Shown: positions 24,835 through 33,367 of the stretch, in pieces
Layout of the letters: the number at the start of each line of letters is the position of its first letter
Numbering within the stretch: the stretch's first letter is position 1
Notes under the pieces: generated by a model
What the model saw: only the letters and a program-made list of their open reading frames with translations
Told to the model about the DNA's origin: nothing
Databases searched by the model: none
Position numbers and translations under genes: made by a program
Source: Mycobacterium sp. 852014-52450_SCH5900713
GTDB lineage: Bacteria; Actinomycetota; Actinomycetes; Mycobacteriales; Mycobacteriaceae
Direction of reading: 5' to 3'
Assembly (NCBI RefSeq): GCF_001667075.1
Contig: NZ_LZIL01000066.1
Span: forward strand, 1-64,000
DNA length: 64,000 nucleotides

Positions 24835-27800
24835 GCACCGACACCTCGCCGCCCGGCGTCGAAGAACTAGCATCTACCACCGTGACCGACACGGGAGCGA
24901 ACCACCGGATCACTCGGTTGGTTGCCACCGTCGCCGGGCTGCTCGGGGCCCTGCTGGCCATCGCCACCCCGCTGCTGCCGGTCAACCAGACCACCGCACA
25001 GCTCAACTGGCCCCAGAACGGCAACTTCGAGAGCGTCGACGCGCCGCTGATCGGGTACGTCGCCACCGACCTCAACATCACCGTGCCGTGCCAGGCCGCC
25101 GCCGGGCTGGCCGGCCCGGCGAACACGGCGAAGACGGTGCTGTTGTCGACGGTGCCCAAGCAGGCCCCCAAGGCCGTCGATCGCGGGCTGCTCATCCAAC
25201 GCGCCAACGACTACCTGGTGGTGGTGGTGCGCAACGTCGCGGTGGTGACCGCCCCGCTGAACCAGGTGCTGAGCCCGGCCTGCCAGCGGTTGACCTTCAC
25301 CGCGCACGCCGATCGCGTCACCGCCGAGTTCGTCGGGCTGACCCAGGGACCCAACGCCGAGCATCCCGGCTCGCCGCTGCGCGGGGAGAAGAGCGGCTAT
25401 GACTTCCGGCCGCAAATCGTCGGCGTCTTCACCGATCTGGCGGGGCCGGCGCCGCCGGGCCTGAGCTTCTCGGCGACCGTCGACACCCGTTACAGCAGCA
25501 GCCCCACCCAACTGAAGATGGCGGCGATGATCCTCGGGGTGGTCCTGACCGCCGCCGCCCTGGTCGCGCTGCACCTGCTCGACACCGCGGACGGCAGCCG
25601 GCATCGCCGCTTCCTGCCGTCCCGCTGGTGGTCGATCGGCGGCCTGGACGCGCTGGTGATCGCCGTGCTGGTGTGGTGGCAGTTCGTCGGGGCCAACACG
25701 TCCGACGATGGCTACATCCTGACCATGGCCCGGGTTTCCGAGCACGCCGGCTACATGGCCAACTACTACCGCTGGTTCGGCACGCCGGAGGCACCCTTCG
25801 GCTGGTACTACGACCTGCTGGCGTTGTGGGCCCACGTCAGCACCGCCAGCATCTGGATGCGGTTGCCCACCCTGGCCATGGCGCTGACGTGCTGGTGGGT
25901 GATCAGCCGGGAAGTCATGCCGCGCCTGGGTCACGCCGTGAAGCTGAACCGCGGCGCGGCGTGGACGGCGGCCGGCATGTTCCTGGCCGTGTGGCTGCCG
26001 CTCAACAACGGCCTGCGGCCCGAGCCGATCATCGCGTTGGGCATCCTGCTGACCTGGTGCTCGGTGGAACGCGCGGTGGCCACCAGCCGGTTGCTGCCGG
26101 TGGCGGTCGCCTGCATCATCGGTGCGCTGACGCTGTTTTCCGGACCGACGGGCATCGCCTCGATCGGTGCGCTGCTCGTCGCGATCGGGCCGCTGCGGAC
26201 CATCCTGCATCGGCGGTCCAAGCGGTTCGGCGCGCTGCCGCTGGTGGCGCCTCTGTTCGCCGCGGTCACCGTCACCGCCATCCTCATCTTCCGCGACCAG
26301 ACCCTGGCGGGCGAGGTTCAGGCCAGCATGCTCAAGCGCGCCGTCGGCCCCAGCCTGAGTTGGTTCGACGAACACATCCGCTACGAGCGCTTGTTCATGG
26401 CCAGCCCCGACGGGTCGGTCGCCCGCCGCTTCGCCGTGCTGGCGCTGGTCCTGGCGCTCGGGATCACGGTCGCAATGTCGTTGCGCAAGGGCCGGATTCC
26501 GGGCACGGCCGCCGGGCCGAGCCGCCGCATCGTCGGGATCACCATCATCTCGTTCATCGCGATGATGTTCACTCCCACCAAGTGGACCCACCACTTCGGG
26601 GTGTTCGCCGGGCTGGCCGGGCCGCTGGGCGCGCTGGCCGCGATCGCCGTGACGTCCGTGGCGATGCGATCCCGGCGCAACCGCACCATGTTCGCCGCCG
26701 TCGTGCTGTTCCTGGTGGCCTTGTCGTTCGCCAGCGTCAACGGCTGGTGGTATGTGTCTAATTTCGGTGTGCCATGGTCGAATTCGTTCCCGGCGTGGCA
26801 CTATGCCTTCGCCACCGCGCTGCTCGGGCTGACCGTCGTGGTGTTGCTGCTGGCGGCCTGGTTCCACTTCGTTTCGCTGAACGACGGGCCGCCCAAGACC
26901 CGGTACGGGTCACGCGTGGCCGGAATCGTCCAGTCCCCGTTGGCAATTGCGACGTGGCTGCTGGTGGTGTTCGAGGTGGCATCGCTGACCCTGGCGATGA
27001 CCGACCAGTACCCCGCATGGACGGTGGGTCGCTCCAACCTCGAGGCGCTGACCGGCAAATCGTGCGGGCTGGCCGAGGACGTGCTGGTGGAACAGGACCC
27101 CAACGCCGGCACCCTGTCGCCGGTGAGCGCCACCGCGGGTGACGCCCTCGGTGCGGGCCTCTCGGAAGCCTTCACGCCCAACGGAATTCCCGCCGACGTC
27201 CGCGCCGACCCCGTGATGGAGCGTCCAGGTGACCGCAGCTTCATCAACGACGACAAGCTGGTCACCGGCGCCGAGGCCGGCACCGAGGGCGGTACCACTC
27301 CGGCGCCGGGAATCAACGGTTCGGTTGCCCAGCTGCCCTACAACCTCGATCCGTCGCGCACCCCCGTCCTGGGCAGCTGGCGGCCCGGCATCCAGGTGCC
27401 CGCCCACCTGCGATCGGGCTGGTACCGACTGCCCGATCGCGACCAGGCGCGGCCGCTGTTGGTGGTCAGCGCGGCCGGCCGCTTCGACCCCCGCGAGGTC
27501 CAGGTCCAGTGGGCCACCGATGACGAAGCGGCGCACGGGCATCCCGGTGGGTCGTTCCAGCTCGCGGATGTGGGGGCCTCACCGGCCTGGCGCAACTTGC
27601 GCTTGCCGTTGTCGGCCATCCCCAGCGGCGCCACCCAGATCCGGTTGGTCGCCGACGACGAGGACCTGGCGCCGCAGCACTGGATCGCACTCACACCGCC
27701 CCGGATTCCGCAGCTGCGCACGCTGCAGGACGTGGTTGGGTCGCGGGACCCGGTGTTTCTGGACTGGTTGGTCGGGCTGGCGTTTCCCTGCCAGCGGCCG

Positions 27801-28097
27801 TTCGGCCACCAGAACGGCGTCGACGAGGCGCCGAAATGGCGCATCCTGCCGGACCGTTTCGGCGCCGAGGCCAACTCGCCGGTGATGGACAACAACGGCG
27901 GCGGACCGCTGGGCGTCACCGAGCTGCTGGCAAAGGCGACCACCATGGCCACCTATCTGAAGGACGACTGGTCGCGCGACTGGGGCTCGCTGCAACGGCT
28001 GACGCCGTATTACCCCGATGCGCAGCCCGCCCGCCTGCAGCTCGGTACGGCAACGCGCAGCGGCCTGTGGAATCCCGCGCCCCTGCGCAAGACTTAG
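24831..28097 (+). CDS. embC: Arabinosyltransferase EmbC
   Basis: A 1088-residue GT-C arabinosyltransferase. The N-terminal periplasmic jelly-roll domain follows the first helix (RLVATVAGLLGALLAIATPLL). The catalytic loop has adjacent aspartates in NTSDDGYILTMARV (Asp292-Asp293). About fifteen transmembrane helices precede a C-terminal carbohydrate-binding module (from about 720) ending in RSGLWNPAPLRK. EmbC elongates the arabinan of lipoarabinomannan. It overlaps aftA by four bases. Unlike in M. tuberculosis, it is followed by an opposing gene and a three-gene operon rather than directly by embA. Confidence 0.94.
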   Translation: MSTDTSPPGVEELASTTVTDTGANHRITRLVATVAGLLGALLAIATPLLPVNQTTAQLNWPQNGNFESVDAPLIGYVATDLNITVPCQAAAGLAGPANTAKTVLLSTVPKQAPKAVDRGLLIQRANDYLVVVVRNVAVVTAPLNQVLSPACQRLTFTAHADRVTAEFVGLTQGPNAEHPGSPLRGEKSGYDFRPQIVGVFTDLAGPAPPGLSFSATVDTRYSSSPTQLKMAAMILGVVLTAAALVALHLLDTADGSRHRRFLPSRWWSIGGLDALVIAVLVWWQFVGANTSDDGYILTMARVSEHAGYMANYYRWFGTPEAPFGWYYDLLALWAHVSTASIWMRLPTLAMALTCWWVISREVMPRLGHAVKLNRGAAWTAAGMFLAVWLPLNNGLRPEPIIALGILLTWCSVERAVATSRLLPVAVACIIGALTLFSGPTGIASIGALLVAIGPLRTILHRRSKRFGALPLVAPLFAAVTVTAILIFRDQTLAGEVQASMLKRAVGPSLSWFDEHIRYERLFMASPDGSVARRFAVLALVLALGITVAMSLRKGRIPGTAAGPSRRIVGITIISFIAMMFTPTKWTHHFGVFAGLAGPLGALAAIAVTSVAMRSRRNRTMFAAVVLFLVALSFASVNGWWYVSNFGVPWSNSFPAWHYAFATALLGLTVVVLLLAAWFHFVSLNDGPPKTRYGSRVAGIVQSPLAIATWLLVVFEVASLTLAMTDQYPAWTVGRSNLEALTGKSCGLAEDVLVEQDPNAGTLSPVSATAGDALGAGLSEAFTPNGIPADVRADPVMERPGDRSFINDDKLVTGAEAGTEGGTTPAPGINGSVAQLPYNLDPSRTPVLGSWRPGIQVPAHLRSGWYRLPDRDQARPLLVVSAAGRFDPREVQVQWATDDEAAHGHPGGSFQLADVGASPAWRNLRLPLSAIPSGATQIRLVADDEDLAPQHWIALTPPRIPQLRTLQDVVGSRDPVFLDWLVGLAFPCQRPFGHQNGVDEAPKWRILPDRFGAEANSPVMDNNGGGPLGVTELLAKATTMATYLKDDWSRDWGSLQRLTPYYPDAQPARLQLGTATRSGLWNPAPLRKT

Positions 28098-28100
28098 CCG

Positions 28101-28451
28101 TCACAACCCGGGCAGGCAGTTGATGAACGGGATGCACGGAGGCGAGGGCGGCCGCGGTGGTGGAAAACCTTCGATGATGGTCGAATTGGTCACCGGGCTG
28201 TTCTGATCGAAATACCAAGGGTGGCAGACGTTTCTGTCCCAGTTCGGCATGTTCTTGAGCTCTGGTGAGCCCGGGCACCATTGATAGGTGCAGCTGTTGG
28301 TGGGGCTCGGCCCGCGGCTTGGGTCCTGGCACACCATCGGGGCGGGCTGCGCATGGCCGGTTCCCACGACCAGGCCCGAACCGACGACGGCGAAGCCGCC
28401 CGAAAGCAATGCACCAGCGAGCATCCGCTTGGCGTTGTGACCGATGTTCAT
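28101..28451 (-). CDS. Small secreted Cys/Pro-rich protein (116 aa)
   Basis: The N-terminus MNIGHNAKRMLAGALLSGG begins a signal peptide with a likely cleavage after GHA-QPAP. The mature part is short, with cysteines in MVCQDPS, CTYQWCPG, VCHPW and CIPFINCLP, a QWCPG motif common to small mycobacterial exported proteins, and a proline-rich stretch. It probably forms disulfides outside the cell. ATG 28451 is favoured because the signal peptide starts there. It ends three bases from the embC stop and opposes it. Function unknown. Confidence 0.7.
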   Translation of the reverse strand: MNIGHNAKRMLAGALLSGGFAVVGSGLVVGTGHAQPAPMVCQDPSRGPSPTNSCTYQWCPGSPELKNMPNWDRNVCHPWYFDQNSPVTNSTIIEGFPPPRPPSPPCIPFINCLPGL

Positions 28452-28532
28452 GCCGCCAGTGCAGGCGGTCGGGGCCGCTACCGATCCCAAGGTCGCGGCC
28501 GATCGCAGGGTTGGCGCCCACCATTGGTAAGT

Positions 28533-28542
28533 GTAAGCTTAC
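28533..28542 (+). promoter_or_regulatory. Perfect palindrome over the ArsR -10 region
   Basis: GTAAGCTTAC is a perfect 10-base palindrome six bases before the ArsR start at 28548. It contains TAAGCT, which fits the TANNNT -10 pattern at a distance consistent with a leaderless transcript. An operator overlapping the promoter is the usual arrangement for ArsR autorepression. Confidence 0.45.
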
Positions 28543-28547
28543 GGTTC

Positions 28548-28874
28548 GTGGCGGCTTACCAAACCGACGGAGATGTCTGGGACGCCCTGGCGGACCGGAC
28601 GCGGCGGGCCATCTTGGAGCGGCTTGCGCACGGGCCGGCCGCGGTCGGCGAACTGGCGCGGCATCTGCCCGTCAGCAGACCGGCCGTCTCCCAACACCTC
28701 AAGGTGCTCAAATGCGCGGGGCTGGTGCGCGACCGCGCCGCAGGCACCCGGCGCGTATATCAACTCGACCCGACGGGCCTCGAGGCATTGCGCGCCGACC
28801 TCGACCGGTTCTGGGCGCAGGCTCTGGCCGGCTACGCCCGAAAGATCGACGAGAGTAAAGGAGAAGACCTGTGA
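28548..28874 (+). CDS. ArsR family winged-helix repressor
   Basis: A 108-residue protein with the ArsR DNA-binding core: WDALADRTRRAILERLAHGP, VGELARHLPVSRPAVSQHLKVL (recognition helix) and VRDRAAGTRRVYQLDP (wing). There is no cysteine cluster of metal sensors, so it belongs to the non-metal type usually coupled to SRPBCC genes. GTG 28548 has no ribosome binding site. It overlaps the SRPBCC gene by four bases (GTGA). It probably represses its own operon through the palindrome at 28533-28542. Confidence 0.88.
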   Translation: MAAYQTDGDVWDALADRTRRAILERLAHGPAAVGELARHLPVSRPAVSQHLKVLKCAGLVRDRAAGTRRVYQLDPTGLEALRADLDRFWAQALAGYARKIDESKGEDL

Positions 28875-29353
28875 CGCAACGGATCCCGAACGTTATGCAC
28901 CACGTTTTGGTCAACGCCCCGATCGAGCGGGCATTCGCCGTCTTCACCGAGCAGTTCGGTGACTTCAAACCCCGGGAGCACAACCTGCTCTCGGTCCCGA
29001 TCGCCGAAACGGTCTTCGAGCCCCGGGTGGGCGGGCACATCTACGACCGCGGCGTCGACGGCAGCGTTTGCCGCTGGGCGCGGATCTTGGCCTACGAGCC
29101 GCCCCGCCGCCTCGTGTTCACCTGGGATATCGGCCCCACGTGGCAACTGGAACCCGACCAGTCGAAAACCAGTGAAGTCGAGGTGCGCTTCACCGCCGAG
29201 TCCGACGACCGCACCCGGGTCGATCTCGAACATCGCCACCTGGACCGCCACGGACCCGGATGGGAATCCGTCGCCGAGGGCGTCGACGGTGACGCGGGCT
29301 GGCCGCTGTACCTGGACCGCTATGCGCGCCTGCTCGCCGGGGCCCGGCAATGA
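28871..29353 (+). CDS. SRPBCC/AHSA1 domain protein
   Basis: A 160-residue START-like protein of the AHSA1 (activator of Hsp90-like) group. It opens with a VLVNAPIERAFAVFTEQFGDF strand-helix and continues with ETVFEPRVGGHIYDRGVDG and RLVFTWDIGPTWQ, all typical of the family, which binds hydrophobic ligands. Pairs of ArsR repressor and AHSA1 protein are common in actinobacteria, but the ligand is usually unknown. It overlaps its neighbours on both sides by four bases. Confidence 0.85.
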   Translation: MTQRIPNVMHHVLVNAPIERAFAVFTEQFGDFKPREHNLLSVPIAETVFEPRVGGHIYDRGVDGSVCRWARILAYEPPRRLVFTWDIGPTWQLEPDQSKTSEVEVRFTAESDDRTRVDLEHRHLDRHGPGWESVAEGVDGDAGWPLYLDRYARLLAGARQ

Positions 29354-29973
29354 CGGCCACCCTGATGAGCATGGCCCACGACGAGCGGGCCGACCTGGCG
29401 GATTTCCTGGCCACCCTGACGCCGCAGCAGTGGGACGCCCCCAGCCTGTGCTCGAAGTGGACCGTGAAAGAGGTTGTCGCGCATGTGGTCAGCTACGAAG
29501 AGCTGGGTCCGCTGGCGCTACTGAAGCGCTTCGCCAAGGGCTGGGTCGTCCGGGCCAACCAGGTGGGTGTCGACGAGTTCGCCGGCCTGAGCGCGCGACA
29601 GCTGCTCGACTTTCTGCGTGCTCATCTCCAACCACGCGGGCTGACAGCGGGTTTCGGCGGAATGATCGCGCTCGTCGACGGCACCATCCATCACCAAGAC
29701 ATCCGCCGCGCGCTGGGCCGGCCGCGCAGCGTGCCGGCCGATCGGCTCGAGCGGGTCCTCGGGCTGGTGCCGGGCAACCCCAGGCTCGGTGCCGGCCGCC
29801 GGATCAGGGGCCTGCGATTGCGCGCCACCGACGTCGACTGGGAACACGGCCGCGGGCCGGAAGTCACCGGCCCCGGTGAGGCGCTGCTGATGGCGATGTC
29901 CGGCCGCCCCGCGGCGCTCGCCGACCTCGCCGGCCCGGGCCTGGACACACTGGCCGCCCGGCTCCCCGGCTGA
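29350..29973 (+). CDS. Maleylpyruvate-isomerase-type (DinB-fold) mycothiol-dependent protein
   Basis: A 207-residue member of the TIGR03083-like family. The opening HDERADLADFLATLTPQQWD is followed by CSKWTVKEVVAHVVSYEELG with the first metal-binding His. VDGTIHHQDIRRALGRPR carries the two further histidines. Such proteins use a metal ion and often mycothiol; the substrate is unknown. It is the last gene of the ArsR operon (ATGA overlap) and stops 67 bases before embA. Confidence 0.8.
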   Translation: MTATLMSMAHDERADLADFLATLTPQQWDAPSLCSKWTVKEVVAHVVSYEELGPLALLKRFAKGWVVRANQVGVDEFAGLSARQLLDFLRAHLQPRGLTAGFGGMIALVDGTIHHQDIRRALGRPRSVPADRLERVLGLVPGNPRLGAGRRIRGLRLRATDVDWEHGRGPEVTGPGEALLMAMSGRPAALADLAGPGLDTLAARLPG

Positions 29974-30026
29974 GGCCGCGCGGCCCCGCGCGGCCCCGCG
30001 TCCTCAGCGGACAAAGGAGCTTCGCT

Positions 30027-30032
30027 TACGAT
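30027..30032 (+). promoter_or_regulatory. Putative -10 element of embA
   Basis: TACGAT matches TANNNT and ends eight bases before the embA GTG at 30041, so embA may be transcribed from its own leaderless or near-leaderless promoter. In M. tuberculosis, ethambutol-resistance mutations cluster roughly 8-16 bases before embA, the same place as this box. Confidence 0.45.
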
Positions 30033-30040
30033 CGAGCCTC

Positions 30041-33000
30041 GTGCCCCACGACGATGATCAGCGTTCGCAGCGGATCCCTCGCTTGGTGGCAGTCGTCGCG
30101 GGCCTCGTGGGTCTGCTGTTGTGCGTTCTGGTTCCGTTGCTCCCGGTGAAACAGACCACCGCGACGGTGCTGTGGCCGCAGGGCACCGCGGACGGGCACG
30201 TCACCCAGATCACCGCGCCCCTGGTGTCCGGGGCGCCGCGCGCGCTGGACATCTCCATCCCGTGCGCGGCGATCGCCACCCTGCCCGCCGGCGGCGGCCT
30301 GGTGGTCTCCACCCTGCCCGCCGGCGGGATGGACGCCGGCAAGAACGGGCTGTTCGTGCGGGCGGACAAGGACCTGGTGGTCGTGGCCTTCCGCGACACC
30401 GTCGCCGCGGCCGCGCCGCGCGGGGCGGTCGCCGGCGGGGCCTGCAGCGTGCTGCACGCCTGGGCCGACGCGGGCGCGGCGGGTGCGGAGTTCGTCGGCA
30501 TGCCCGGCGCCTCCGGGATACTGCCCTCGGAAAAGAAGCCCGAGGTCGGCGGCATCTTCACGGACCTGAAGGTGCCCGCCCAGCCCGGGCTGTCGGCCCG
30601 CGTCGACATCGACACCCGGTTCATCACGGCCCCAACCGCCCTCAAACAGCTCGCCATGGGCGTGGGCGCGCTGGCCGTCCTGACGGCCGTCATCGCGCTG
30701 GCCGCGCTCGACCGCCGCAGTCGGGGCGGCGGCACGCTGGTCAATTGGCAGTCCCCGATCGCCTGGCTTTCCCGGTACCGTCCCCGTGCGCGCTGGAATT
30801 CGTGGCGGCGCGTCGGCATCGCCACCTGGATCGCCGACGCCGGCGTGATCGCGACGCTGCTGGTCTGGCACGTCATCGGCGCCACCTCGTCCGATGACGG
30901 CTACAACCTGACCATCGCCCGGGTCGCCCCGAAGGGCGGCTACATCGCCGACTACTACCGCTACTTCGGCACGACGGACGCACCGTTCGACTGGTACCTG
31001 GGGGTGCTGTCCAGGCTGGCGTCGGTGAGCACCGCCGGCGTGTGGATGCGGCTGCCGGCCACGCTGGCCGGCATCGCCTGCTGGCTGGTGATCAGCCACT
31101 TGATCCTGCGCAGGCTGGGGCCCGGCAGGGGCGGCCTGGCGGCCAACCGGGTGGCCGTCTTCACCGCGGGCGCGGTGTTCCTGGCCGCCTGGCTGCCGTT
31201 CAACAACGGTCTGCGGCCCGAGCCGCTGATCGCGCTCGGGGTGCTGGTCACCTGGATCCTGGTCGAACGCGCGATCGCGCTGCAGCGCCTGGCCCCGGCC
31301 GCCGTCGCCATCTTCGTCGCAATGCTCACCGCGACGCTGGCGCCGCAGGGCCTGATCGCCGTCGCGGCGCTGCTGACCGGCTCGCGGGCCGTCGCCCAGA
31401 CGATCCGGCGGCGCCGGGCGACCGACGGGCTGCTCGCTCCGCTGGCGGTGCTGGGGGCGTCGCTGTCGCTGATCACCGTCGTGGTGTTCCGCAGTCAGAC
31501 GCTGGCGACCGTCGCCGAGTCGGCGCGGATCAAATACAAGGTCGGGCCGACGATCGCGTGGTACCAGGACTGGCTTCGCTACTACTTCCTGACGGTGGAG
31601 TCCAACCCCGACGGGTCGATGGCGAGGCGATTCGCGGTCCTGGTGCTATTGCTGTGCCTGTTCGGGATGCTGGTCATCCTGCTGCGCCGGGGCGGGGTGC
31701 CCGGGGTGGCCAGCGGTCCGGCCTGGCGGTTGATCGGCACCACGGCGGTCGGCCTGTTGCTGTTGACGTTCACCCCGACGAAGTGGGCGGTCCAGTTCGG
31801 CGCCTTCGCCGGACTGGCCGGGGCGCTGGGCGCGGTCACCGCGTTCGCCTTGGCGCGGATCGGACTGCACAACCGCCGCAACCTGACGCTGTACGTCACG
31901 GCCCTGCTGTTCGTGCTGGCGGTCGCGACCTCCGGCGTCAACGGCTGGTTCTACGTGGGCAACTACGGGGTGCCGTGGTACGACATCCAGCCGGTCGTCG
32001 CCAGCCACCCCGTGACGTCGATGTTCTTGACGCTGTCCATCCTCACCGGCCTGCTGGCCGCCTGGCAGCACTTCCGCATGGACTACGCCGGGCACACCGA
32101 GGTCAAGGACAGCCGGCGCAACCGGGTGCTGGCGTCGACCCCGCTGCTGGTGGTCGCGACCATCATGGTGGTCGGCGAAGTCGCCTCGTTGACCAAGGGC
32201 GCGGTGTTCCGCTACCCGCTCTACACCACCGGCAAGGCCAATCTGGCCGCCATCAGTTCGGGGCTGTCGCCCGCCAGCTGCGCGATGGCCGACGACGTGC
32301 TGACCGAGCCCGACCCCAACGCCGGCATGCTCGAGCCGGCGCCCGGGCAGACCTTCGGCCCGGACGGCCCGCTCGGCGGCGCCAATCCGGTCGGCTTCAA
32401 ACCCGATGGCGTCGGCGACGACCTGAGGTCTTATCCGGTGGTCACCAAGCCGGGAGTGGTGAATTCCGACGCGTCACCGAACAAGCCGAACGCCGCGATG
32501 AGTGACTCCGCGGGGACCGCCGGCGGGAAAGGCCCCGCCGGTGTCAACGGCTCGCACGCGGCGCTGCCGTTCGGCCTCGACCCGGCCCGCACCCCGGTGA
32601 TGGGCAGCTACGGCGAGAACTCGCTGGCCGCCACCGCTACCTCGGCCTGGTACCAGCTGCCGCCGCGCACCGGCGACCGTCCGATCGTCGTGGTTTCGGC
32701 GTCCGGCGCCATCTGGTCGTACAAGGAGGACGGCACCTTCACCTATGGGCAGTCGCTGAAGTTGCAGTGGGGCGTGGCCCGCCCCGACGGCAGCACCCAG
32801 CCGCTCGCGGAGGTGCAGCCGATCGACATCGGGCCCGAGCCGGCGTGGCGCAATCTGCGATTCCCGCTGACCTGGGCGCCGCCCGAGGCGAACGTGGCGC
32901 GGATCGTCGCCTACGACCCGAACCTGAGTTCGGACCAGTGGTTCGCGTTCACGCCGCCGCGGGTTCCGGTGCTGCGGACCCTGCAGCAATTGATGGGATC

Positions 33001-33367
33001 GCAGACGCCGGTGCTGATGGACATCGCGACCGCCGCGAACTTCCCATGCCAGCGGCCGTTCGCCGAACACCTTGGCGTTGCCGAACTTCCGCAGTACCGC
33101 ATCCTGCCCGACCACAAACAAACGGCGTCGTCGTCGAACGGGTGGCAGTCCGGTGAGGCCGGCGGGCCGTTCCTGTTCCTGCAGACGATGCTGCGCACCT
33201 CGACGGTCGCGACGTATCTGCGTGGCGACTGGTATCGGGACTGGGGATCCGTGGAGCAGTACTTCCGGTTGGTGCCGGCTGATCAGGCGCCGGACGCCGT
33301 AATCGAACAGGGTGTGATGACAGTGCACGGCTGGAGCCGGCAGGGACCGATTCGGGCGCTCCCATGA
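30041..33367 (+). CDS. embA: Arabinosyltransferase EmbA
   Basis: A 1108-residue GT-C enzyme built like EmbC: an N-terminal helix, a jelly-roll periplasmic domain, the TSSDDGYNLTIARV catalytic loop, a multi-helix membrane core, and a C-terminal carbohydrate-binding part ending GWSRQGPIRALP. With EmbB it makes the 3,5-branched arabinan of arabinogalactan. GTG 30041 begins VPHDDDQRSQRI, matching the M. tuberculosis start. The AAAGGAG at 30013-30019 is too far from the start to serve as its ribosome binding site. The stop overlaps embB by four bases. Confidence 0.94.
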   Translation: MPHDDDQRSQRIPRLVAVVAGLVGLLLCVLVPLLPVKQTTATVLWPQGTADGHVTQITAPLVSGAPRALDISIPCAAIATLPAGGGLVVSTLPAGGMDAGKNGLFVRADKDLVVVAFRDTVAAAAPRGAVAGGACSVLHAWADAGAAGAEFVGMPGASGILPSEKKPEVGGIFTDLKVPAQPGLSARVDIDTRFITAPTALKQLAMGVGALAVLTAVIALAALDRRSRGGGTLVNWQSPIAWLSRYRPRARWNSWRRVGIATWIADAGVIATLLVWHVIGATSSDDGYNLTIARVAPKGGYIADYYRYFGTTDAPFDWYLGVLSRLASVSTAGVWMRLPATLAGIACWLVISHLILRRLGPGRGGLAANRVAVFTAGAVFLAAWLPFNNGLRPEPLIALGVLVTWILVERAIALQRLAPAAVAIFVAMLTATLAPQGLIAVAALLTGSRAVAQTIRRRRATDGLLAPLAVLGASLSLITVVVFRSQTLATVAESARIKYKVGPTIAWYQDWLRYYFLTVESNPDGSMARRFAVLVLLLCLFGMLVILLRRGGVPGVASGPAWRLIGTTAVGLLLLTFTPTKWAVQFGAFAGLAGALGAVTAFALARIGLHNRRNLTLYVTALLFVLAVATSGVNGWFYVGNYGVPWYDIQPVVASHPVTSMFLTLSILTGLLAAWQHFRMDYAGHTEVKDSRRNRVLASTPLLVVATIMVVGEVASLTKGAVFRYPLYTTGKANLAAISSGLSPASCAMADDVLTEPDPNAGMLEPAPGQTFGPDGPLGGANPVGFKPDGVGDDLRSYPVVTKPGVVNSDASPNKPNAAMSDSAGTAGGKGPAGVNGSHAALPFGLDPARTPVMGSYGENSLAATATSAWYQLPPRTGDRPIVVVSASGAIWSYKEDGTFTYGQSLKLQWGVARPDGSTQPLAEVQPIDIGPEPAWRNLRFPLTWAPPEANVARIVAYDPNLSSDQWFAFTPPRVPVLRTLQQLMGSQTPVLMDIATAANFPCQRPFAEHLGVAELPQYRILPDHKQTASSSNGWQSGEAGGPFLFLQTMLRTSTVATYLRGDWYRDWGSVEQYFRLVPADQAPDAVIEQGVMTVHGWSRQGPIRALP

